A DNA stretch of 64,000 bases from CALINF01 sp039990395 (GTDB taxonomy: Bacteria; Pseudomonadota; Gammaproteobacteria; Pseudomonadales; Halieaceae): positions 1,116,001 through 1,180,000 of the forward strand of contig JBDXFZ010000146.1 of NCBI GenBank assembly GCA_039990395.1, read 5' to 3'. The position numbers and the translations under genes are program-made. Numbering within the stretch: position 1 is the first letter of the stretch; each line of letters begins with the position of its first letter. Positions 8,581-16,433 of this stretch are shown piece by piece. Under the pieces are notes generated by a model. The model ran no database searches. It was not told the DNA's origin and saw nothing but the letters and a program-made list of their open reading frames with translations.

Positions 8581-9804
8581 TTACAACTGCAGCAGAATAC
8601 GCGCGGGGTCTTCGATAAGGTCTTTAACTGCAACCAGGAATTGCACCGCCGTTTTGCCGTCAATGAGCCGGTGATCATAGGACAGTGCGAGGTACATCAT
8701 CGGCAAAATGACAACCTCTCCGTTCACAGCCATGGGGCGCTCCTGAATCTTGTGCATACCCAAAATGCCGGTCTGCGGTGGATTCAAGATGGGTGTGGAC
8801 AGAAGCGAACCAAACACGCCGCCGTTAGACACGGTAAAGGTGCCACCGGTCATATCTTCGATTGACAGCTTTTTATCACGAGCGCGAATCCCAAGATCAA
8901 AAATAGCTGCCTCAACATCTGCCAGGCTCATGAAATCCGCATCGCGTAGCACAGGCACAACAAGCCCCCCTTCTGTCGATACGGCAACACCAATGTCCTG
9001 ATAACCGTGGTAGACGACATCATTGCCATCAATAGAAGCATTAACTTCAGGGAATCGCTTTAAGGCTTCACAAGCGGCTTTGACGAAAAAACCCATGAAA
9101 CCAAGACGCGTCCCGTTATGGATTTTTTCAAACTGATCTTTGTACTTGCTACGCAGCGCCATGACCGGGGCCATGTTGACCTCGTTAAACGTAGTCAGCA
9201 TCGCGGTCTCTTGCGAGGCCTCCAACAGGCGCTCAGCAATTTTGGCCCGCATGCGAGTCATCGGCACCCGATTTTCAACCCGCTCGCTGGAGTGTCCCGT
9301 TGAGCTCTGGGTTTCAGCAGACGCTGGAGCCGCTACGGCTGCCTTAGGCGCTGACGCTCCCTCGTTGTTCTTCATGTAGCTCACGACATCTTCTTTGGTG
9401 ATACGACCACCCTTGCCAGTGCCGGGTATCGCCTCTACGTCCAGACCGTGTTCCTCCACCATCTGACGCGCGGCTGGCCCCAATAGCGCTGACTTATCAG
9501 CTCCGTCTTGCTCGGTAGACGCGGCGCTTGCGTCTTCAGGTGCTGCTGGCGCTTTCGACGCAGCGGCGCCCGCTTCCAACGTTGCGAGTGGCGCCTCGCT
9601 CTCAATCACAGAGCCTTCTGGCGCATGGATCTTGGTAATCACACCGTCTTCAGGCGCAACCACCTCCATTACAACCTTGTCGGTTTCAATTTCCACGAGT
9701 AATTCGTCACGTGCAACAGCTTCGCCTTCCTGCTTATGCCAGGTCGCTACCTCGCCGTCCGCGACGGATTCAGGGAATGCTGGTGCCTTTATTTCAATAG
9801 CCAT
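8581..9804 (-). CDS. sucB: 2-oxoglutarate dehydrogenase E2, dihydrolipoyl succinyltransferase
   Basis: A 407-residue E2 core protein. Domains in order are one lipoyl domain (1-77, with lipoyl-Lys43 in EIETDKVVMEV), an Ala/Pro/Ser linker, a peripheral-subunit-binding domain (LGPAARQMVEEHGLDVEAIPGTGKGG, split here at about 105-130), a second Ala-rich linker and the CAT-like catalytic domain. The catalytic domain ends with the active-site motif DHRLIDG (His378). The start at 9804 was preferred over one eight codons upstream because MAIEIKAPAFPES is the conserved N-terminus and AAGGA precedes it. It follows sucA by 30 bp. Confidence 0.96.
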   Translation of the reverse strand: MAIEIKAPAFPESVADGEVATWHKQEGEAVARDELLVEIETDKVVMEVVAPEDGVITKIHAPEGSVIESEAPLATLEAGAAASKAPAAPEDASAASTEQDGADKSALLGPAARQMVEEHGLDVEAIPGTGKGGRITKEDVVSYMKNNEGASAPKAAVAAPASAETQSSTGHSSERVENRVPMTRMRAKIAERLLEASQETAMLTTFNEVNMAPVMALRSKYKDQFEKIHNGTRLGFMGFFVKAACEALKRFPEVNASIDGNDVVYHGYQDIGVAVSTEGGLVVPVLRDADFMSLADVEAAIFDLGIRARDKKLSIEDMTGGTFTVSNGGVFGSLLSTPILNPPQTGILGMHKIQERPMAVNGEVVILPMMYLALSYDHRLIDGKTAVQFLVAVKDLIEDPARILLQL

Positions 9805-9834
9805 TTCGGTTCCTTTATGAAATGCCAATCCGTT

Positions 9835-12690
9835 TTAGTTGCCCCAGGGAATAGGACCCAGGGCGTCGTCGATAAATTTTTGCTGCTGCTCAAGGTGCAG
9901 AGCCATGTAACCCGCAGCGGGCGCGGCAGACGCTTCACGCCCTACATAGCGCAGATAAACATCGACTTTGTGTCGATGGATCACGCGCCGCATGTGATGC
10001 TGACTGGCGTACCACGCACCCTGATTCATGGGTTCTTCCTGACACCAGATTGCATCTTGCAGATTGGTATAGGCGCTCAGTACCTGCAGCATTTCCGCCT
10101 CAGGAAAGGGATATAACTGCTCTAGCCTGAGTATCGCAATATTCTCCAGCCCACGCTCTCGCCGTGCCGCGCGAAGGTCGTAATAAACCTTGCCGCTGCA
10201 CAATACCACCCGCTCAATATTCTTAGGATCCAGGTCATCCGTTTCTGCCAGCACATTGTGGAAACGCCCCGATGCGAGTTCCTCCAACGTCGAGGTAGCT
10301 TCCTTATGACGCAGCAGACTCTTGGGCGACATCACAACCAGCGGCTTGCGCAACGGACGAATCGCCTGCCTGCGCAGCATATGGTACACCTGAGCCGGCG
10401 TTGTAGGAGCGCACACCTGAATATTGTGTTCAGCACATAACTGCATAAAGCGCTCTAGCCTGGCCGATGAGTGCTCAGGACCCTGCCCTTCATAGCCGTG
10501 TGGTAGCAGCATCGTCAGTCCACACAGGCGAGACCACTTATGTTCGCCACTGGTGATGAACTGGTCAATAACGACCTGCGCTCCATTGGCAAAATCACCA
10601 AACTGCGCCTCCCAAACCACCAGGCCTGTAGGCGACGTTGTCGCGTAGCCGTACTCGAATGCCAGCACAGCTTCTTCTGACAGGAGCGAGTCAAAAATCG
10701 TGAATTCAGCTTGGTCCTCTGCGATGTGCTGCAATGGCACGTAGGATTCACCGTCGTTTTGATTATGGAGCACTGCATGCCGGTGAGAGAACGTACCACG
10801 CCCTACATCCTGGCCTGTCAGACGAACCGGATAGCCTTCCTTGAGAATCGTCGCGTAGGCCAGAGTCTCGGCGAAGCCCCAGTTCATTGACATAGCGCCC
10901 GCCGCCATCTTGCGACGGTCCTCGAGAATCTTGCCCACCTGACGCTGCAAAGGCAGATTGTCCGGCGCTACATTGGTATCGTGCGCCAATGCCTGCAGCT
11001 CGTGTATGTCCATGCTGGTGTCATAGGCAAGGGTCCACTCGTGGCCCAGATAAGGCGTCCAGTCTACGAACAGCTCCTCGTTGGGCTCTGACACCAGACT
11101 ACTAACCAAAGGCTCGTCACGATCCAGCGAGTCCCGGTACCCGTCTATTAACGATTGATCTTGCTCTTGCGTGATGAGCCCATCAGCTATGAGCTTGGCA
11201 GCGTACAAATCACGCGTAGATTTATGCTTGCGAATCGCCTTATACATCAGCGGCTGCGTCACGGAGGGTTCGTCAGCTTCGTTATGCCCGCGACGGCGAT
11301 AGCAAATCAGATCAATAACTACGTCTTTCTTGAATTCGTTGCGAAAATCAATCGCCATCTGTGTAATGAATAACACTGCTTCGGGGTCGTCGGCATTCAC
11401 GTGAAAAATCGGCGCTTGCACCATTTTAGCCACATCGGTGCAGTACTCGGTTGAACGCGCGTCTTCCCGCTTGCTAGTAGTAAAACCAACCTGGTTGTTT
11501 AGTACAATATGGATGGTACCGCCCGTTTTGTAGGCGCGAGTCTGTGACATCTGGAAGGTTTCCATCACAACACCCTGCCCTGCGAACGCGGCATCACCGT
11601 GCAGAACGATCGGCGCTACAGAGTCGCCAACGGGATCATTGCGCCGATCCTGGCGGGCGCGAACGCTACCTTCCACAACAGGTGAGACGATTTCAAGATG
11701 AGATGGATTGAACGCCAGCGCCAGGTGAACTTCACCCCCCTCCGTCATTAGGTTGCTGGAAAAGCCCTGATGGTACTTCACGTCACCAGAACTCTCGTAC
11801 TGCGCTTTGCCTTCGAACTCTGCAAAAAGCTCCGCCGGATTTTTCCCGAATATATTCACAAGGACGTTCAGTCGTCCACGGTGAGCCATCCCTATAACAA
11901 TTTCCTTGGCGCCGTAGGAGCCGAGCCGATGCACCATCTCAGACAACATCGGGATGAGGCTTTCGCTACCCTCAAGACCGAACCGCTTGGTTCCGGGATA
12001 CTTGGAGCCCAATGACTTCTCGAGGCCTTCGGCCTTAATGAGATGGCGCAATAACTGCGTGCGAACTGCAGGGCTGTAGTCAGGCGCAGAGCGAACCGAT
12101 TCCATACGGGTCATAATCCAATGACGTTGACCCGTATCGACAATGTGCATGAACTCAGCGCCAATAGTGTGGCAATACGTGCGCTCTAACGCATCAACGA
12201 TTTCGCCAAGTGATGCATCGGTTTTGCCTATATGCAAGCTGCCTACCTGAAACACCGTATCCCGGTCGGCGGCTGACAACTGATGGAAGCCTAGCTCCAG
12301 ATCGGGTACATGTTCGCGCTCGGCAAGGCCCAGTGGATCCAGACTAGCTTTCTGGTGGCCTCGCTGACGGTAGGCCGAAATGAGCTGCACAACTCGAACC
12401 TGCTTGCGCTCGTGCTCTGTTGCCTGGGAATCGTTTTGCACGGTGGCATCGGTGCGCACCCGCATTTTGCTGATTTGGGCGAACCGGTCGCGAATGGTCG
12501 AGTGAGGCACGTCCTCCATCTGGACGACCTTGGACTCCACGAGCGGCAGCTTGTCAAAATAGTCCCGCCACTGGTCCGGCACGCTGTTGGGGTCAGCGAG
12601 GTAATTTTCGTATAGATCTTCTACGTAGGTGGCATTGCCGCCCGCGATATGCGAACTCCTGCGCAGGAGTTCCATCGTGCTCTGTTGCAT
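9835..12690 (-). CDS. sucA: 2-oxoglutarate dehydrogenase E1 component
   Basis: A 951-residue thiamine-diphosphate enzyme that decarboxylates 2-oxoglutarate and transfers the succinyl group to SucB. The N-terminal E2-contacting segment (about 6-45, with YVEDLYENYLADPNSVP) is present. The ThDP region contains GMAHRGRLNVLVN with His270 (His260 in E. coli), LHGDAAFAGQGVVMET and NNQVGFTTS. The C-terminal transketolase-like domain has GQDVGRGTFSHRHAV and LPHGYEGQGPEHSSARLERF. The length is normal. It begins the sucAB-lpd-sucCD segment, with its own likely promoter and a 15-bp palindrome in the leader. A ferredoxin-dependent enzyme for the same reaction may be encoded at 30.6-35.3 kb. Confidence 0.97.
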   Translation of the reverse strand: MQQSTMELLRRSSHIAGGNATYVEDLYENYLADPNSVPDQWRDYFDKLPLVESKVVQMEDVPHSTIRDRFAQISKMRVRTDATVQNDSQATEHERKQVRVVQLISAYRQRGHQKASLDPLGLAEREHVPDLELGFHQLSAADRDTVFQVGSLHIGKTDASLGEIVDALERTYCHTIGAEFMHIVDTGQRHWIMTRMESVRSAPDYSPAVRTQLLRHLIKAEGLEKSLGSKYPGTKRFGLEGSESLIPMLSEMVHRLGSYGAKEIVIGMAHRGRLNVLVNIFGKNPAELFAEFEGKAQYESSGDVKYHQGFSSNLMTEGGEVHLALAFNPSHLEIVSPVVEGSVRARQDRRNDPVGDSVAPIVLHGDAAFAGQGVVMETFQMSQTRAYKTGGTIHIVLNNQVGFTTSKREDARSTEYCTDVAKMVQAPIFHVNADDPEAVLFITQMAIDFRNEFKKDVVIDLICYRRRGHNEADEPSVTQPLMYKAIRKHKSTRDLYAAKLIADGLITQEQDQSLIDGYRDSLDRDEPLVSSLVSEPNEELFVDWTPYLGHEWTLAYDTSMDIHELQALAHDTNVAPDNLPLQRQVGKILEDRRKMAAGAMSMNWGFAETLAYATILKEGYPVRLTGQDVGRGTFSHRHAVLHNQNDGESYVPLQHIAEDQAEFTIFDSLLSEEAVLAFEYGYATTSPTGLVVWEAQFGDFANGAQVVIDQFITSGEHKWSRLCGLTMLLPHGYEGQGPEHSSARLERFMQLCAEHNIQVCAPTTPAQVYHMLRRQAIRPLRKPLVVMSPKSLLRHKEATSTLEELASGRFHNVLAETDDLDPKNIERVVLCSGKVYYDLRAARRERGLENIAILRLEQLYPFPEAEMLQVLSAYTNLQDAIWCQEEPMNQGAWYASQHHMRRVIHRHKVDVYLRYVGREASAAPAAGYMALHLEQQQKFIDDALGPIPWGN

Positions 12691-12716
12691 TGTGCCCGTC
12701 CGGGAAAGTTTACAGG

Positions 12717-12731
12717 ACCGGTTTAACCGGT
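12717..12731. promoter_or_regulatory. 15-bp palindrome in the sucA leader
   Basis: ACCGGTT T AACCGGT is a perfect palindrome 27 bp upstream of the sucA start codon, downstream of the predicted promoter. Its position suits a repressor or an RNA hairpin near the ribosome site. No binding protein is identified. Confidence 0.35.
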
Positions 12732-12844
12732 GTAGTCCCTGAGTTTAGCAGCGCTTACGCCACCGCGCTTGAGCCATAGGACCAAGCGCACAAAATAGAC
12801 CTCTGATACCGTAGCATCGAGGTCGAATTCACTATTTTCAATAT

Positions 12845-12872
12845 ATAATATCTTTTCTATTCAACGAGTTAA
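12845..12872 (-). promoter_or_regulatory. candidate promoter for sucA
   Basis: On the minus strand TTAACT, a 16-base spacer and TATTAT resemble sigma-70 elements (4/6 and 5/6 matches). They lie in a strikingly AT-rich patch just after sdhB, about 150 bp upstream of the sucA start. An internal promoter here would allow sucAB expression independent of sdh. Confidence 0.4.
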
Positions 12873-12883
12873 GAGAAGATATT
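12847..12883. repeat. imperfect inverted repeat just past sdhB
   Basis: AATATCTTTTCT (12847-12858) and AGAGAAGATATT (12872-12883) pair with one mismatch in 12 around a 13-base loop, directly after the sdhB stop. The AT-rich stem overlaps the candidate sucA promoter. It may act as an mRNA 3' end for sdhCDAB or as an operator. Confidence 0.4.
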
Positions 12884-12887
12884 AAAG

Positions 12888-13595
12888 CTATGTCGCACGC
12901 GCCAAAAGCATGTTGCGAATGTGCCCTATCGCCCGAGTGGGATTTAGTCCCTTGGGGCAGACGTTGACGCAGTTCTGAATACCGTGACAGCGGAATACAC
13001 TGAAAGGGTCATCCAGTTGGGCCAAACGCTCCTCTGTCGCCAGGTCACGGCTGTCAGCCAAAAACCGGTAAGACTGCAGCAAACCAGCAGGGCCGATAAA
13101 GCGCTCTGGGTTCCACCAGAACGAAGGGCAGCTAGTAGAGCAGCAGGCGCAAAGTATACATTCGTACAGGCCATCTAGCTTTGCACGATCTTCTGGCGAC
13201 TGCAGACGCTCTATTGCAGGAGCAGGTGTGTTGTTCTGCAAATAGGGCTGCACTTTCTCGTACTGCGCGTAAAACATGCTCATATCAACCACGAGGTCAC
13301 GGATAACCGGCAGGCCAGGTAGCGGACGAACAACCAATTTGTTGTTCTTTACTGTTTCCGACAATGGTGTGATACACGCCAAGCCATTCTTTCCGTTCAT
13401 GTTCAGACCATCAGAGCCGCACACGCCCTCTCGGCAAGACCGTCGATAAGAGACCGTACTGTCTTCCTGCGCTTTGATCAGTTCCAACACATCAAGAACC
13501 ATCACATCCTTACCACCGGTATCGATCTGGAAGTCTTCCATCCGGGGCTCGCTGTCCGTCTCCGGGTTATAGCGGTAGATACTTACCTGCAACAT
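12888..13595 (-). CDS. sdhB: succinate dehydrogenase iron-sulfur subunit
   Basis: A 235-residue subunit of respiratory complex II carrying electrons from the flavin to ubiquinone. The [2Fe-2S] ligands are in CREGVCGSDG and GLAC (Cys54, Cys59, Asp62, Cys74). The [4Fe-4S] and [3Fe-4S] centres use CILCACCSTSC (146-156) and Cys203, Cys209 and Cys213 in CHGIQNCVNVCPKG. All expected ligands are present. The gene follows sdhA by 12 bp in the usual sdhCDAB order and acts at the cytoplasmic face of the inner membrane. Confidence 0.97.
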   Translation of the reverse strand: MLQVSIYRYNPETDSEPRMEDFQIDTGGKDVMVLDVLELIKAQEDSTVSYRRSCREGVCGSDGLNMNGKNGLACITPLSETVKNNKLVVRPLPGLPVIRDLVVDMSMFYAQYEKVQPYLQNNTPAPAIERLQSPEDRAKLDGLYECILCACCSTSCPSFWWNPERFIGPAGLLQSYRFLADSRDLATEERLAQLDDPFSVFRCHGIQNCVNVCPKGLNPTRAIGHIRNMLLARAT

Positions 13596-13607
13596 GCTAT
13601 ATGCCTC

Positions 13608-15380
13608 TTAATACGTTCTGATTTTTGGCTCAAAAGTGTCAACTGTTTTGGGCTCGAAATTCACTGAGCGCTTGCCTACGCTCTTGTCACCCGGGTAGTA
13701 CATGGAATGACACAGCCAGTTTTCGTCGTCACGCTCTGTAAAGTCTTCCCGCGCGTGCGCTCCGCGACTCTCCTTTCGCGCTTCGGCAGTAACGGCCGTC
13801 GCTTCTGCCACTTCGAACAGGTTTTGCAGCTCTAGCGCTTCGATGCGCGCGGTATTGAATGCCATGCTCTTATCATCAAGACGTGCAGTCGCAATACGCT
13901 CACGCAGATCTGCCAACTTCTTGATACCTTCTTGCATAAACTCGCCGTTGCGGAATACACCGAAATGATTCTGCATCGTGTTTTGCAGTTCCTTACGCAA
14001 ATCCGGCACCTTCTCACCGCCACTGCTGCCATTGAGCGCATCGAGCCGGCTGTTGGCTTGCTCGAGATCAGACTCAGACGCGTCGCGCATTTCAATGCCG
14101 TCGCGCAGAGCTGATTCAATAAACAGACCAGAAGCACGTCCAAATACGACCAGATCCAGCAGAGAGTTGCCGCCGAGTCGGTTAGCTCCATGTACAGATA
14201 CACAGGCTGCCTCACCACAGGCGTAGAGGCCCGGAATGATCTGATCGTTGCCAGCCGCGTCCACGGTGAGGGCCTGACCATTCACATTGGTCGGAATGCC
14301 GCCCATCATGTAGTGGCATGTCGGCACAACGGGGATCGGCTCTTTGACCGGATCCGCGTGTGCGAACGTTCTGGACAGTTCGCAAATACCTGGCAAGCGG
14401 CTCTCAAGAACCTCTTCACCGAGGTGATCCAACTTCAGGAACACGTGATCGCCCTCGGGGCCAACGCCGCGCCCTTCGAGAATTTCCAATACCATCGAAC
14501 GGGCCACCACATCGCGTCCCGCAAGATCCTTGGCGTTCGGGGCATAACGCTCCATAAATCGTTCGCCGTCCTTATTAACCAGATAGCCACCCTCACCGCG
14601 ACACCCTTCTGTCACAAGCGTACCGGCACCGTAAATACCAGTCGGATGGAATTGCCACATCTCGATATCCTGAACGGGGAAACCTGCACGCAAAGCCATG
14701 CCGATGCCGTCGCCTGTGTTGATGTGAGCGTTAGTCGTGGAAGCGTAGATTCTGCCTGCGCCGCCAGTGGCAAACACGGTGGCCTTAGACTTCACAAAAA
14801 CCGTCTCGCCAGTTTCGATACAAATCGCCATGACACCTACAACGGCACCATCTTGGTTTTTTACGATATCTGTCGCAAACCATTCATTGAAAAACACTGT
14901 GTTGTTTTTCATATTGCCCTGGTACAGCGTGTGCAGCAGCGCGTGACCAGTTCGGTCTGCAGCAGCGCAGGTGCGAGCCGCCTGCCCGCCCTTGCCGAAA
15001 TCCTTGGACTGACCGCCAAATGGGCGCTGGTAAATGCGGCCCTCTTCCGTGCGCGAAAATGGCAACCCCATGTGCTCGAGTTCGAAAATCGCCTCTGGCC
15101 CTACGCTACACATATATTCAATGGCGTCTTGATCGCCGATGTAGTCAGACCCCTTTACGGTGTCGTACATGTGCCAGCGCCAGTCATCATTAGGGTCGTC
15201 ACTTGCAATAGCGCAGGTGATGCCGCCCTGGGCAGACACTGTGTGGGATCGCGTGGGAAATACCTTGGTGATCACCGCTGTCTTGTAACCTGACTGCGCA
15301 AGCTGCAGCGCGGCGCGCATACCTGCACCCCCTCCGCCGACTATCACACCGTCAAAAGAAATTGTTCTCATTGCAGACAT
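13608..15380 (-). CDS. sdhA: succinate dehydrogenase flavoprotein subunit
   Basis: A 590-residue FAD subunit of complex II that oxidises succinate to fumarate. The dinucleotide-binding motif VIVGGGGAGMRAAL is at 12-25. The covalent-FAD His46 is in TRSHTVSAQGG, and substrate-site residues are in HGANRLGGNSLLD and CHYMMGG. The C-terminus ends in the family signature FEPKIRTY. The whole protein closely parallels the pseudomonad enzyme. It lies between sdhD (6 bp upstream) and sdhB (12 bp downstream). Confidence 0.98.
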   Translation of the reverse strand: MSAMRTISFDGVIVGGGGAGMRAALQLAQSGYKTAVITKVFPTRSHTVSAQGGITCAIASDDPNDDWRWHMYDTVKGSDYIGDQDAIEYMCSVGPEAIFELEHMGLPFSRTEEGRIYQRPFGGQSKDFGKGGQAARTCAAADRTGHALLHTLYQGNMKNNTVFFNEWFATDIVKNQDGAVVGVMAICIETGETVFVKSKATVFATGGAGRIYASTTNAHINTGDGIGMALRAGFPVQDIEMWQFHPTGIYGAGTLVTEGCRGEGGYLVNKDGERFMERYAPNAKDLAGRDVVARSMVLEILEGRGVGPEGDHVFLKLDHLGEEVLESRLPGICELSRTFAHADPVKEPIPVVPTCHYMMGGIPTNVNGQALTVDAAGNDQIIPGLYACGEAACVSVHGANRLGGNSLLDLVVFGRASGLFIESALRDGIEMRDASESDLEQANSRLDALNGSSGGEKVPDLRKELQNTMQNHFGVFRNGEFMQEGIKKLADLRERIATARLDDKSMAFNTARIEALELQNLFEVAEATAVTAEARKESRGAHAREDFTERDDENWLCHSMYYPGDKSVGKRSVNFEPKTVDTFEPKIRTY

Positions 15381-15386
15381 AAATCG

Positions 15387-15746
15387 CTATCCCCAGAGGA
15401 TCTGGATACTCCAGACCACGTACACAAAAATAAGAAGGCTACTACCAATCTGGCAGGTAACGCGCAGTACATTGCCGGTTGTTCCAAGCAAGCGCTCGGT
15501 GAGGTAATCGGTAAACACGGACCACATACCAATCCAGGCATGAGCAGCCAGCGACAAAATCGCCAGCAAGCTAAATACACGCATCCAGGTTTGTTCAAAC
15601 AACGCCTTCCACTCGGCGTACTCAACGCCACCGCCAATAGCAAAGCCGATCACTATGAAGTAGGCCAGTAATATGACTGCGCTAACGCGCTGCAAAAGCC
15701 AATCAGATAGCCCTGAGCGACCGAAACTCGTAACTGCAGTTACCAT
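15387..15746 (-). CDS. sdhD: succinate dehydrogenase membrane anchor subunit
   Basis: A small hydrophobic anchor with three predicted membrane helices that helps hold complex II, haem b and the quinone site. The N-terminus MVTAVTSFGRSGLSDWLLQR matches the gammaproteobacterial SdhD start, so I chose 15746 over an ATG two codons upstream at 15752. AHAWIGMWSVFTDYL carries His69 and the Asp80-Tyr81 pair expected at the quinone pocket (His71, Asp82 and Tyr83 in E. coli). It overlaps the end of sdhC, consistent with coupled translation of the two anchors. Confidence 0.93.
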   Translation of the reverse strand: MVTAVTSFGRSGLSDWLLQRVSAVILLAYFIVIGFAIGGGVEYAEWKALFEQTWMRVFSLLAILSLAAHAWIGMWSVFTDYLTERLLGTTGNVLRVTCQIGSSLLIFVYVVWSIQILWG

Positions 15747-16114
15747 ATCCACGCACCTCCCAGAAGAGCCAGTACTATCGTGACAGCGATGACGAGGCGC
15801 GCGCCAAGTACGCCGCCCTCCATTGTCTCGCCGATACCAAAGTCAGCAACCAGGTGTTTAATTCCAGCCACACTGTGATACATCATTGCGGTAAAGATTC
15901 CCCATAGCACCAGTTTCACCAGTGGATGACCCATCGTCTCCACCAGGGAAGCGAAACTCTCGGGGCTGCTGAGGCTCGCATCGAGTACCCATATGAGTAC
16001 TGCCATTGCGACAAAAAGGATCACACCGGTAACTCGATGCGTTATCGAAGCCCATGCGGTGATAGGCAGTCGCATGGTGCTGATATCCAGATTTACGGGA
16101 CGATTATCTTTCAC
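15740..16114 (-). CDS. sdhC: succinate dehydrogenase cytochrome b556 subunit
   Basis: A 124-residue membrane subunit with three predicted helices. The N-terminus reads RPVNLDISTMRLPITAWAS, as in other SdhC proteins. SITHR (24-27) corresponds to the quinone-site Ser and Arg, and His80 in MYHSVAGIKHLV is the expected haem b ligand. The start codon is GTG at 16114. It is the first gene of the sdh-suc operon. A near-consensus promoter about 100 bp upstream leaves a fairly long leader. Confidence 0.95.
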   Translation of the reverse strand: MKDNRPVNLDISTMRLPITAWASITHRVTGVILFVAMAVLIWVLDASLSSPESFASLVETMGHPLVKLVLWGIFTAMMYHSVAGIKHLVADFGIGETMEGGVLGARLVIAVTIVLALLGGAWIW

Positions 16115-16218
16115 AGGTCAGGTTCCATCGTTCGCACGCCGCTAGGCGCTTTTGTGGGCTGGCTGGGACCAGAAAATGCTGTCAGGTGCTTCTTCGACGG
16201 CACACTAAAACGCGCGGA

Positions 16219-16247
16219 ATTATAGGCACTTAGGCGCGCAATTACAA
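16219..16247 (-). promoter_or_regulatory. sigma-70 promoter of the sdh-suc operon
   Basis: On the minus strand TTGTAA, a 17-base spacer and a perfect TATAAT point towards sdhC. The -10 box ends 104 bp before the GTG start codon, so the transcript should have a leader of about 95-100 nt. Confidence 0.75.
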
Positions 16248-16278
16248 ACCAGGCGCAAGTTCAGAACCTGAACAGAAG

Positions 16279-16326
16279 GGATGTTGCTAAAATCGACGAT
16301 CTCCCAACATCCTGATCAGCGATTTT
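16279..16326. promoter_or_regulatory. paired inverted repeats between the sdh and gltA promoters
   Basis: Two interlocking inverted repeats lie between the divergent promoters. GGATGTTG (16279-16286) pairs with CAACATCC (16305-16312), and AAAATCG (16289... within the first loop, to 16295) pairs with CGATTTT (16320-16326). Their position upstream of both -35 boxes suits binding sites for a shared regulator. The 319-bp gap 16115-16433 otherwise holds the two promoters and leaders and no gene. Confidence 0.35.
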
Positions 16327-16370
16327 GTGCCTCATAACGGTGCACATAGGCTCATATCGCCTCTTCTCAA

Positions 16371-16398
16371 TTGACAAAAGCATTGGACTCTCTATAGT
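16371..16398 (+). promoter_or_regulatory. sigma-70 promoter of gltA
   Basis: A perfect TTGACA, a 16-base spacer and TATAGT lie 35 bp upstream of the gltA start codon. The predicted transcript would start near 16405. Confidence 0.82.
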
Positions 16399-16433
16399 TG
16401 AGCACCCCTCTGAAAGACATTCCAGGACCCTCT

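Noticed and set aside
14190..15293. A 367-codon open frame on the plus strand opposite sdhA
   Set aside because: It is an antisense shadow of the highly conserved sdhA; its translation shows no domain, its start has no ribosome site, and sdhA fills the whole stretch.
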